This document shows, in pieces, positions 1 to 6,347 of a stretch of 13,635 nucleotides of DNA. The stretch's first letter is position 1, and every line of letters begins with the position of its first letter. Source of the stretch: Candidatus Roizmanbacteria bacterium (GTDB taxonomy: Bacteria; Patescibacteriota; Microgenomatia; UBA1406; GWC2-37-13); assembly GCA_026395475.1 (NCBI GenBank), contig JAPLYQ010000035.1, positions 1-13,635 of the forward strand, given 5' to 3'. Both the position numbers and the translations under genes were made by a program. The notes under the pieces are model-generated. The model was not told where the DNA came from. It saw only the letters and a list, made by a program, of their open reading frames with translations, and did not search any database.

Positions 1-351
1 TAAACCAGCAAGCATACCTTTTGCATGTCTTTGTACCTGATCATCTGTTCGTTTCACAAGGAAAGATCTTTCTACGTGACCTGTATGCTGTTTATTTCTA
101 AAAACCACATTTTCTCCATGAATTGAGGCTGGGATCCAATCCATATGTCTTACTGCAGCAACAATTGGTCCATCAGGATTTGAAATAACTACACCTGACT
201 TTCCTAATTCTCCTGACGTTACAAGAGATCCATGAAGGACATGGGGGAACTTCCCATTTGCATGGGCAATCGTTTCAAACAAGTTTTTATTTGTTAATAG
301 TTTTTCGCCTTTTTTGGGAAAAAAATTAACCTTTCCTTCTGGACCTGACAT
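1..351 (-). CDS. N-terminal part of a paralog of the neighbouring GCS2-like gene (cut by window edge)
   Basis: The frame is open from an ATG at 351 to the left edge without a stop (117 codons). Residues 30-117 align without gaps to residues 31-118 of the protein at 621-2390, with about 45 of 88 positions identical. Shared blocks include ANGKFPHV, GVV.SNP, WIP, HVERSFL and QVQ.HA. The two genes are therefore tandem paralogs, and their upstream regulatory elements are related too. The first 29 residues differ from the paralog. The function of the shared domain is unknown to me; whether a ligase-like catalytic part follows cannot be seen. The ATG lies 8 nt after the U tract of a terminator-like hairpin, with no Shine-Dalgarno sequence. 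The reading frame is well supported by the homology; the function is open. Confidence 0.85.
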   Translation of the reverse strand, partial: MSGPEGKVNFFPKKGEKLLTNKNLFETIAHANGKFPHVLHGSLVTSGELGKSGVVISNPDGPIVAAVRHMDWIPASIHGENVVFRNKQHTGHVERSFLVKRTDDQVQRHAKGMLAGL

Positions 352-359
352 AGGTAATC

Positions 360-421
360 AAAAATCCCGTCTTGCGACGGGATAAAATTTTAAATAAAAT
401 TCTATCCGCCGATATAGCGGA
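360..421 (-). promoter_or_regulatory. Attenuator II: alternative antiterminator/terminator before the partial paralog
   Basis: Read on the minus strand, four segments lie in order. Segment 1 (421-417, UCCGC) can pair with part of segment 2. Segment 2 (410-396) pairs with segment 3 (391-376) over 15 bp with one bulged C, G-U wobbles and an AUUU loop. Segment 3 also contains CCCGUC, which pairs with segment 4 (371-364) as an 8-bp stem with a GCAA loop, followed by five U. The terminator and antiterminator are thus mutually exclusive. A short ORF stops inside segment 2. A 33-nt stretch is identical to attenuator III, yet the terminator stem differs by a compensated C-G to U-A pair. The structure is seen in sequence; regulation is inferred. 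Confidence 0.7.
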
Positions 422-464
422 GTCTAAGTTCAAGAAAAAGTTTTTTTAAATTTTTATATTCCAT
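402..464 (-). CDS. Putative leader peptide II (20 aa, Leu-rich)
   Basis: A 20-codon ORF runs from ATG at 464 to TAG at 402-404. It starts MEYKNLKKL, contains five Leu codons (four in codons 9-15, FLELRLR) and ends RYIGG. The last codons GGC GGA TAG form the first half of attenuator segment 2, so a terminating ribosome would cover it and favour the terminator. A ribosome paused at the Leu-rich codons would leave segment 2 free. Leader III at 2444-2500 ends in the same GGC GGA TAG. There is no recognisable Shine-Dalgarno sequence, and this ORF is internal to the transcript starting near 588. It is too short for coding statistics; support comes from its placement relative to the hairpins. Confidence 0.5.
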   Translation of the reverse strand: MEYKNLKKLFLELRLRYIGG

Positions 465-471
465 ATAACTG

Positions 472-543
472 AAAAACCCGCCTTGTGGGCGGGTGCTTTA
501 TAATGATTTTTTATTTCATTACAGACCCGCCTCTGTAAAGAGG
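472..543 (-). promoter_or_regulatory. Attenuator I: first of two attenuators in series
   Basis: On the minus strand, segment 1/2 forms a 5-bp hairpin with a UUAC loop (543-530). Segment 2 (533-525, GAGGCGGGU) can instead pair over 7 bp with segment 3 (494-488, ACCCGCC); between them UAAUGA and UCAUUA add another 6 bp, giving a strong antiterminator. Segment 3 also pairs with segment 4 (482-477, GGCGGG), a 6-bp stem with a CACAA loop, followed by five U at 476-472: a good intrinsic terminator. The same hairpin could terminate read-through from the gene ending at 621. A promoter lies between that gene and this hairpin, so transcripts starting there must pass it. Confidence 0.65.
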
Positions 544-584
544 AGAAGGAATGTAAGTTGAAATGAAAAACCATTAGATACCAT
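519..584 (-). CDS. Putative leader peptide I (21 aa, Leu/Phe-rich)
   Basis: A 21-codon ORF runs from ATG at 584 to TAA at 519-521. It begins MVSNGFSFQLTF, continues LLLF and ends TEAGL. The ATG lies 10 nt after the -10 box, so the mRNA would begin about 4 nt before the start codon. Codons 12-16 (FLLLF) overlap segment 1 of attenuator I and the last codons (GAG GCG GGT CTG) are segment 2, the classical layout for ribosome-controlled attenuation. Its start resembles leader III (SNGFS against KSGFS) with identical distance from the -10 box, so the two leaders look homologous. There is no independent coding evidence. Confidence 0.5.
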   Translation of the reverse strand: MVSNGFSFQLTFLLLFTEAGL

Positions 585-594
585 AACTTTTGCT

Positions 595-624
595 ATTATA
601 GCATAGAGAATATGGATTCGTCAA
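595..624 (-). promoter_or_regulatory. Sigma-70-type promoter for leader I and the partial paralog
   Basis: Minus-strand TTGACG (624-619) and TATAAT (600-595) are separated by 18 nt. The -35 box overlaps the TGA stop of the upstream paralog, so the two genes are adjacent with no spare sequence. The predicted start is near 588, four nt before the leader ATG. Confidence 0.7.
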
Positions 625-2390
625 TTTTTAACGTTAATGAGTTTGTTTGCCATAGTTAATTGATATTTCTCAATTTTTTTTGTAACCTCAAGTGGAGATA
701 AACCACTTCTTAATTCATTTTGAACCACTTCAGCAAATGATCCTTGTGGATTTTCCACATACTCTTCCAAATTCGCAGCGGGGCCATTTCTCAAATTGGA
801 TAATCGAACTTCAACAATTTGTGCTTGCTCTCGCAATGTTGGATACTTTTCTCCCATTCGTTTTGCAAAACGAACTCCTTCATCAATAAGTGATGAAACT
901 TTGTCTGATTTAAAACCAAGAAGGTTTGCATCCATCAGTAAATCTTTCTGCTCACTCCAACCATTCATAGAAGTAAATCCTTGTTCTGCAAAGTATTCCG
1001 TTGGATGTTTTCCTTCAGCGAGCGCTTCATATGCTCCAATCATCATTAACTGTAATAATGAATTTCGTGCTACTTCATCATAGATGGAAGGGGAAGCAGA
1101 ACACCCGGTAAATTCCACCCGTCCACTTTTATTCCCAGGTTCTGTCGAGGTGGCTCTAACTCTAGTTCGCCCATGATGAACCGCTCTTTCAACCTCACCT
1201 CCATCTGGTGTTGGAATTACCGCCAAATAGGCAGCTCGATCTAGGGTATGAGATAGACCACTCGTAATAAGATGTGTAGCTCGTTCATGATATGTTTTTG
1301 GATCTCTAATAAATTCTGCCGGATACGTTGTGTCTAATGTAAGCCTCATGATTGCTCGATAATCTCGAGGAGCGGTCATTTGTCCTTTATATAATACTTT
1401 TGGCGATTCACCAAACACCATTGGGGTAGACAACATCAACATTTCTGCCAATGTTCCAAAATTGGAATTAAAAATATCTGCAACCGCAATTGCCTCTTGT
1501 TCGGGTATTGCTAATGATTGTCCATTATGTATGTGAGGAAGTCCAATACTCAAGTGAGACGCAGCAAAAACAAGGTAGGCCATATTTCCCAATTTTTTAT
1601 GCATGTCAGCCCAACTATCAAATCCAAATGTCGTTCCTAATGTATCCATAAGACCGCGTGCTGTTGGATCAAGACAGTTCATATATTCTTCCCAAAGTTT
1701 ATGAGTGATTGCGGTTACATAAGGCCCATTTTCACCAGTTGTTCCGATTTTCATTTCTCTTGGATTTCCAGTTGTTAATGTTGAAGTATCAACAACTATT
1801 GCATCGGGGTGTTTTGCTTTTCTTTCCAATATTTGTTTTGAACGGGCAACTAAAAAATCATATGCGTTTGCATGGGGAGATATGGTTTCTTCAATACAAT
1901 TTGTCTGTACTTCGCCACCATCTGCAATTTCATATGGGTGGCCATCTTGAGTTACCAACCATCCTTCAGGTTCGCTTCCACCTCCACCCGCTCCTTCATT
2001 ATTTTTTGAAAATTCTCCTAAATTCGCGCTTTCATTCAAACGAGATAGTAAGTCTTGCGCATGTTGTTGTACTTGTGCATCGGAGCTTTCAAAAAGGAAA
2101 GATCTTTCAACATGTTTTTCCCCAGGTGGTCCTCCAAATTCAACCACGTCCCCATCAATTTTTACAGGTATCCAAGACTTTGCTCTCACAGATGCAACCA
2201 ATGCTCCCCCAGGGTTTGAAACAACCACACCGGTTTCTCCAATCGTGCCCGCATATTTTAGCGCTTCGTGTTGGACATGTGGAAATTTTCCATTAGCACT
2301 TTTGATGACTTCAGAAAGACTTGTTCGTGTTAATGATGCCCCATTTGCTTCCAAGTCGAAGCTATGCTTCATTTCTCGTATTTGTGTCAT
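621..2390 (-). CDS. GCS2-like carboxylate-amine ligase with novel N-terminal domain
   Basis: I start at ATG 2390 (589 aa), which matches the start of the tandem paralog; an upstream in-frame TTG at 2402 falls in the U tract of a terminator hairpin. Residues 31-118 are a domain shared with the gene at 1-351 and of unknown function. A Gly-rich linker (about 130-137) leads to GSEPEGWLV (138-146) and a following CIEETISP, which resemble the GxExE strand and later Glu motif of glutamate-cysteine ligase 2 / YbdK proteins. A PHIH motif (285-288), a PMVFGESP segment (323-330), RDYR (342-345) and RVEF (424-427) follow in the order expected for that family. An ATP-dependent ligase joining an amine to a carboxylate is the likely activity; the substrate is unknown. 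The assignment rests on motif resemblance only. It is preceded by attenuator III. Confidence 0.6.
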   Translation of the reverse strand: MTQIREMKHSFDLEANGASLTRTSLSEVIKSANGKFPHVQHEALKYAGTIGETGVVVSNPGGALVASVRAKSWIPVKIDGDVVEFGGPPGEKHVERSFLFESSDAQVQQHAQDLLSRLNESANLGEFSKNNEGAGGGGSEPEGWLVTQDGHPYEIADGGEVQTNCIEETISPHANAYDFLVARSKQILERKAKHPDAIVVDTSTLTTGNPREMKIGTTGENGPYVTAITHKLWEEYMNCLDPTARGLMDTLGTTFGFDSWADMHKKLGNMAYLVFAASHLSIGLPHIHNGQSLAIPEQEAIAVADIFNSNFGTLAEMLMLSTPMVFGESPKVLYKGQMTAPRDYRAIMRLTLDTTYPAEFIRDPKTYHERATHLITSGLSHTLDRAAYLAVIPTPDGGEVERAVHHGRTRVRATSTEPGNKSGRVEFTGCSASPSIYDEVARNSLLQLMMIGAYEALAEGKHPTEYFAEQGFTSMNGWSEQKDLLMDANLLGFKSDKVSSLIDEGVRFAKRMGEKYPTLREQAQIVEVRLSNLRNGPAANLEEYVENPQGSFAEVVQNELRSGLSPLEVTKKIEKYQLTMANKLINVKN

Positions 2391-2400
2391 AGGAAATAAC

Positions 2401-2462
2401 AAAAAAACCCGCCTTGCGGCGGGATAAAATTTTAAATAAAATTCTATCCGCCTACACGGCAG
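2401..2462 (-). promoter_or_regulatory. Attenuator III: leader-controlled terminator/antiterminator before the GCS2-like gene
   Basis: On the minus strand, segment 1 (2462-2458, CUGCC) pairs with the start of segment 2 (5 bp, GUGUA loop). Segment 2 (2452-2438) pairs with segment 3 (2433-2418) over 15 bp with one bulged C and an AUUU loop. Segment 3 holds CCCGCC, which pairs with segment 4 (2413-2408, GGCGGG) around a GCAA tetraloop and runs into seven U (2407-2401), an intrinsic terminator ending 10 nt before the structural ATG. Terminator and antiterminator exclude each other. The 33-nt core is identical to attenuator II about 2 kb away. The pairing is seen in sequence; control by translation is inferred. 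Confidence 0.75.
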
Positions 2463-2500
2463 ATAATAATGACAATAATTGAAAAACCTGACTTATTCAT
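2444..2500 (-). CDS. Putative leader peptide III (18 aa, Ile/Val-rich)
   Basis: An 18-codon ORF runs from ATG at 2500 to TAG at 2444-2446: MNKSGFSIIVIIICRVGG. Codons 8-13 are ATT ATT GTC ATT ATT ATC, a run of Ile and Val codons that lies where a stalled ribosome would leave segment 2 of attenuator III free. The stop codon is inside segment 2, so full translation would favour the terminator. The ATG is 10 nt after the -10 box, the same geometry as leader I. The FSIIVI string also recalls the FSIFVI arrest region of the ErmC leader peptide, which may be coincidence. There is no ribosome-profiling-type evidence. Confidence 0.55.
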   Translation of the reverse strand: MNKSGFSIIVIIICRVGG

Positions 2501-2510
2501 TCTGTTGATT

Positions 2511-2538
2511 AGTATAGCATACACAAAAAAAACTACAA
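2511..2538 (-). promoter_or_regulatory. Probable promoter for leader III and the GCS2-like gene
   Basis: Minus-strand TTGTAG (2538-2533), a 16-nt T-rich spacer and TATACT (2516-2511). The -35 box is weak, but the string TATGCTATA around the -10 is repeated at the equivalent place upstream of leader I. It lies just after the end of serS. Confidence 0.5.
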
Positions 2539-2564
2539 GTAGTATCTTAGTGCGCTAACACGTT

Positions 2565-3643
2565 TTACTTTTTGATAACCTTGAAGCCGGTTAAGTCATG
2601 AAGTACTTCTGGCACAAGGATTGATCCGTCTTCCTGTTGGTAATTCTCAAGGAGTGCGATGAGAATTCTAGGGGAAGCAACTGCTGTGTTATTAAATGAA
2701 TAACAGTATGCAGTTTCTCCGTTCTTATTTCTATATTTTATTTTTAGTCTTCGTGTCTGAAAGTCACCCATAATGGAATTACTCATAGTTTCTCCATATC
2801 CCTTTCGAGATGGCATCCATGTTTCAATATCATACTTTTTAAGTTGAGGTTCACCCATATCTCCTGTACACATAAGAAGTACTCGGTAAGGGAGACCTAA
2901 ATCTTTTAGAATTTCCTCAGCATTTTGCTGCAATTCTTCATGAACTTTTCGTGCATTGTCGATGTCATTGGTTCCAATAACTACTTGTTCAATTTTCCAG
3001 AATTCATGTACTCGATATAAGCCCTTTGTGTCTTTGCCGTAGGACCCCCCTCACTTCTAAAACATGGTGAAAATGCAACAAATTTTTTTGGCAAATCTTT
3101 TTCTTGCAAAATTTCATTACTAAAGTAAGAGGTAATAGGAATTTCAGCAGTTGCTGAAAGATATGCGTCATCATCTTCGCCGTTCAATTTATACAATTCC
3201 TTTTCTCCCCATGGAAGATGTCCCGATCCAAATAAAGTGAATTTCTTTATGATTGCTGGCGCAATCATAGGGGTATATCCTTTAAGGGTTAATTTTTTGA
3301 AAACATATAAGAGTAAAGCCATATGAAGTATGGCGCCTTGATTCTTTAAAAAGTATCCGCGATATCCAGAAACTCTATTTAATTTTTCTTCTATTATCGC
3401 TAAATCTCCTTCAATTGTTTTAAGGAGTTCTTTTATTTCCTTGCCTCTCGTTTTTGTTTCCTCTGTAAATTTTTGTTTTGCTAATCTATTTCGTTCTTCT
3501 CGTAATACCTGAGCTTCTTGTATTTTTTTCTTTCGCTCTTCATCAAGAGTAAGTATTCCATCAATATCAGCTTCTCTATTTTTATTTTTGAGAGCATCAA
3601 GAACTTTTTGCTTGTTTTCGCGAATATAATCGATAGATAACAT
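2565..3643 (-). pseudogene. serS: Seryl-tRNA synthetase gene, frameshifted and internally deleted
   Basis: The N-terminal frame (ATG 3643) begins MLSIDYIRENKQ and forms the usual tRNA-binding helical hairpin to about residue 90. It then jumps to VSGYRGYFLK, which in normal SerRS stands near residue 168; the intervening 65-70 residues are absent, in frame. The class II core continues (ATAEIPIT, then motif 2 CFRSEGG). A run of six G (minus strand, 3050-3045) needs one more G to continue in frame as GGSYGKDTKG; without it the frame ends at 2981. The other frame carries on through VLLMCTGDMGEP and motif 3 (NNTAVASPRILIALLENYQ) to TAA at 2565. The total is about 360 codons against a usual 420-430. 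It follows rdgB by 4 nt. The G run could be a sequencing error; the deletion could not. Confidence 0.85.
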
Positions 3644-3647
3644 AAGG

Positions 3648-4265
3648 TTATTGTAACAAATCTTCTTTTATGAATGGGATGAGTTTCTCAACCGCCTTCA
3701 ATCGGTGATTGGCATCTCTATGTTCTTGTTCAGTGAGCTCATCATAATATTTCTTATATTTGTCCACTATAAACAATGCACGATAGGGGAATCCTCGTAG
3801 GGCTCTTGGGCCAATATGGCTAGCTATGCTACCGTCAAGCGATGCTGTTGATGAAGAAAAAAAGTTATCGTGTAAAGGATTGACATAATATAAAACAATC
3901 CTAAAATGTGCAGTGCGCTTTTCTGGTGGAGTATTTGCCAGTCGAGATAGCGTATATTGAATTAGCTCAGAGTCAGAAGCGGTTTTGCCAAGCCATCGTT
4001 TGGAATGAATTCCTGGTTCTCCATTTAGTGCATCAATCTCTATTCCTCCATCGTCTGCAACCGTTGGAAGGTTGGTGAGTTTGGCAAAGTATTCTGCTTT
4101 TAACTGGGCATTTTCTAAAAACGTTTTTCCTGTTTCTTCAGGGTCCTCAGTAATACCAAGATCATTCAAAGAAACAAGATTAATTTTTGAAGATATAAGA
4201 GATGCAAAACCAGTTCGCAATTCTTGCTTTTTTGCAGGATTATGTGTTGCGATAAGAAGATCCAT
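3648..4265 (-). CDS. rdgB: RdgB/HAM1-family non-canonical purine NTP pyrophosphatase
   Basis: 205 aa, a typical family length. The enzyme hydrolyses dITP and XTP to monophosphates and cleans the nucleotide pool. Family marks seen: ATHNPAKKQEL at 6-16 (nucleotide-binding T/SxNxxK), ETGKTFLENAQLKA (44-57), ADDGGIEIDAL with the acidic pair at 71-72, GEPGIHSKRW (82-91), then GFPYRALF where GFGYDPxF is usual, and DANHRLKA for the C-terminal SHR motif. The GFPYRA and NHR variants are mild departures. It starts 1 nt after the lysS stop and ends 4 nt before serS, so it is translated from the same mRNA as these. Confidence 0.9.
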   Translation of the reverse strand: MDLLIATHNPAKKQELRTGFASLISSKINLVSLNDLGITEDPEETGKTFLENAQLKAEYFAKLTNLPTVADDGGIEIDALNGEPGIHSKRWLGKTASDSELIQYTLSRLANTPPEKRTAHFRIVLYYVNPLHDNFFSSSTASLDGSIASHIGPRALRGFPYRALFIVDKYKKYYDELTEQEHRDANHRLKAVEKLIPFIKEDLLQ

Positions 4266-4266
4266 A

Positions 4267-6330
4267 TTAAAGACTCAAATCGTTCGCAATATCTTGTAAG
4301 CTTTTCAAAACGATTCCAACGAAACTGTCAATTTTTATTCCTAATTTTTCTTCACACATTTGTATTTGAGTGCGATTTACTCCAGCAGCAAATGATTTGG
4401 AAGGAAATTTCTTAAGGACTGACTGTACCGTAACGTCGGCAAGCTTTTTCGATGGAAGGATAAGAGTAACTGCAACGATTAACCCTGTTAATTCGTCGCA
4501 CGTATATAATGCCCATTCCATTGGAGTTGTAGGTTCTCCTTCACCATTATGATGATGATTATGGGAAAGGATTGCACGATGAAGTTCATCGTCTGTATTT
4601 CCTATTTCTTTTAACCATTCAACTGTTTTTTTTGTATGTTGATCATGTGCATCTTTTGTAATATCCCAATCAACATCATGAAGAAGTCCTACCATACCCC
4701 ATCGACTTTCATCTCCTCCCAGTTGGCGCGCAAGACCTTTCATCGCAGCCTCTACAGCAAGAGAGTGTTTTCTTAAATGAGGACTAGATAATTTTTCATT
4801 AACGAGTTTAAGTGCTTCTTCACGTGCAATAGAATAGGGATTCTGTTTTACTGGGGGAAGTGGTGCTTGCTGAGCAGATTGGTCTCCTCCCAATTTTTTG
4901 AGTGTTGGGAATAACATAACTTCTCGTATTGCCCATGTATTTGTAAAGAACATGGTAAGTCGTTCAATACCGATACCAATTCCTCCCATTGGGGGCATTC
5001 CAAATTCCATTGAGGTAATGAAATCTTCATCAACTTGTTGAGCTTCACTTTTATCTTTACGAGATGCTTTTTGGTCATTCTCAAATCGTTGTCTTTGAAT
5101 TAGGGGGTCAGTAAGTTCACTCCATCCGTCACAAATTTCTTTTCCCGCAATATATCCTTCAAAGCGTTCTACCCATCCTGGTTTTGTGGGGTGATTTTTG
5201 GAAAGGGGAGATACATCTTCTGGATAGTCGATGATCCATATAGGTTCGATCAATTTTTCTGGGATTGTATGTTCAAAAATTGCAAAGATGAGTTGTCCTT
5301 TTGTCTCACCACCTATCAATTCAATTTTATTTTTTGAACAATAGTCAACAAGTTCTTCTTGTGTTGCTGTTTCAACTTCGAGACTCAACTCTCTTCTCAT
5401 AATATCTGCCATAGAAATACGTGGCCATTTGCCTGAAAGATCAATTTCTTTTTCATCAATCTTCATTTTTGGAGATCCGTTAAGTTTTTGTGCTAAGTGC
5501 TTAAATAATCCTTCTGTAACATCCATAACGCGATGGTAGTTTGCATATGCCTCATACCATTCAATCATGGTAAACTCTGGACTATGTGAGCGATCAAATC
5601 CTTCATTTCTAAAGTCACGTCCTATTTCGTATACTCTCTCATATCCTCCGGAAATAAGTCGTTTTAAGTACAGTTCAAATGCAATGCGCAAATACATGTC
5701 TTGTCCAAGTGCGTTGTAGTGTGTGGTAAAGGGTTTTGCGTTTGCTCCTCCATAAAGCGGATGAAAAATAGGTGTTTCAACTTCCCAAAATCCCAATCCG
5801 TCTAAATATTCTCGCATGTGGCGAAGAATTTTTGTGCGTGTATTAAATCGATCTCTCACTTCAGGATTTAAAAGAAGATCAAGATATCGTTGTCTAAATC
5901 TTTGTTCAGTATCTTTAATACCAAACCATTCATGAGGAAGCTGTTGCAACGATTTTGAGAGAAGAGTGTACTTTGTTGGTACGATAGATAACTCGCCAGC
6001 TGTTGTTTTCATGACCGCTCCTTCAACTCCAATATAGTCGCCAATATCAAGAAGTGTTAATTGTTTGTAGGCATCAACCCCAAGTGTATCTTTTTTAAAG
6101 AATAGTTGGATTTTTCCACTCTCATCTTTTAAGTCTGCAAACGCAATGTTTCCATGAGTGCGGAATGAAAAAAGCTTACCGGCGGTTTTCACTTCTTTTC
6201 CTTCCATTTCTCGTGTTACCCCTATCATTTGTTTTTTTTCAAAGGAAGAAGGATATGGATTCCATCCAATTTCACGAATTTTTTCCAGTTTTTTCAATCG
6301 TTCGTCACGAAGGTTTTGTGCGGTTGACAT
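4267..6330 (-). CDS. lysS: Class II lysyl-tRNA synthetase fused to a C-terminal HD hydrolase domain
   Basis: 687 aa, about 185 longer than ordinary LysRS. Residues 1-30 match the usual start (RLKKLEKIREIGWNPYP). An OB-fold anticodon-binding domain occupies about 46-125. Class II motif 2 lies at about 235-262 (GRDFRNEGFDRSHSPEF) and motif 3 at 449-475 (GGIGIGIERLTMFF). A Gln/Pro-rich linker (484-498) leads to an HD-superfamily metal-dependent phosphohydrolase domain (about 503-687). Its presumed metal ligands are H522, H551-D552 (GLLHDVDWD), a His cluster from 590 (SHNHHH) and D612. HD proteins of this type are usually separate; their substrate here is unknown. The gene follows the deacetylase gene by 14 nt and also has a possible promoter of its own. 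Confidence 0.93.
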   Translation of the reverse strand: MSTAQNLRDERLKKLEKIREIGWNPYPSSFEKKQMIGVTREMEGKEVKTAGKLFSFRTHGNIAFADLKDESGKIQLFFKKDTLGVDAYKQLTLLDIGDYIGVEGAVMKTTAGELSIVPTKYTLLSKSLQQLPHEWFGIKDTEQRFRQRYLDLLLNPEVRDRFNTRTKILRHMREYLDGLGFWEVETPIFHPLYGGANAKPFTTHYNALGQDMYLRIAFELYLKRLISGGYERVYEIGRDFRNEGFDRSHSPEFTMIEWYEAYANYHRVMDVTEGLFKHLAQKLNGSPKMKIDEKEIDLSGKWPRISMADIMRRELSLEVETATQEELVDYCSKNKIELIGGETKGQLIFAIFEHTIPEKLIEPIWIIDYPEDVSPLSKNHPTKPGWVERFEGYIAGKEICDGWSELTDPLIQRQRFENDQKASRKDKSEAQQVDEDFITSMEFGMPPMGGIGIGIERLTMFFTNTWAIREVMLFPTLKKLGGDQSAQQAPLPPVKQNPYSIAREEALKLVNEKLSSPHLRKHSLAVEAAMKGLARQLGGDESRWGMVGLLHDVDWDITKDAHDQHTKKTVEWLKEIGNTDDELHRAILSHNHHHNGEGEPTTPMEWALYTCDELTGLIVAVTLILPSKKLADVTVQSVLKKFPSKSFAAGVNRTQIQMCEEKLGIKIDSFVGIVLKSLQDIANDLSL

Positions 6331-6338
6331 ATAGGCAC

Positions 6339-6347
6339 ATTATATCA
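6339..6347 (-). promoter_or_regulatory. Extended -10 promoter for lysS
   Basis: Minus-strand TGATATAAT: a perfect TATAAT (6344-6339) with an extended TGn that coincides with the TGA stop of the upstream gene. It ends 8 nt before the lysS ATG, implying a leaderless transcript. No -35 box is evident. Confidence 0.5.

Noticed and set aside
2391..2402. TTG at 2402 as the start of the GCS2-like protein.
   Set aside because: It lies in the U tract of the terminator hairpin; the ATG at 2390 matches the start position of the tandem paralog.
2533..2559. Terminator for serS: short stems at TTAGCGCACTAA and ACTAC-TT-GTAGT followed by eight T (minus strand).
   Set aside because: The stems are 4-5 bp with very small loops; the T run more likely belongs to the spacer of the promoter of leader III.
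4848..5084. A 78-codon minus-strand frame inside lysS, and similar open frames opposite most large genes.
   Set aside because: They are shadows of strongly supported genes in another frame and show no family motifs.
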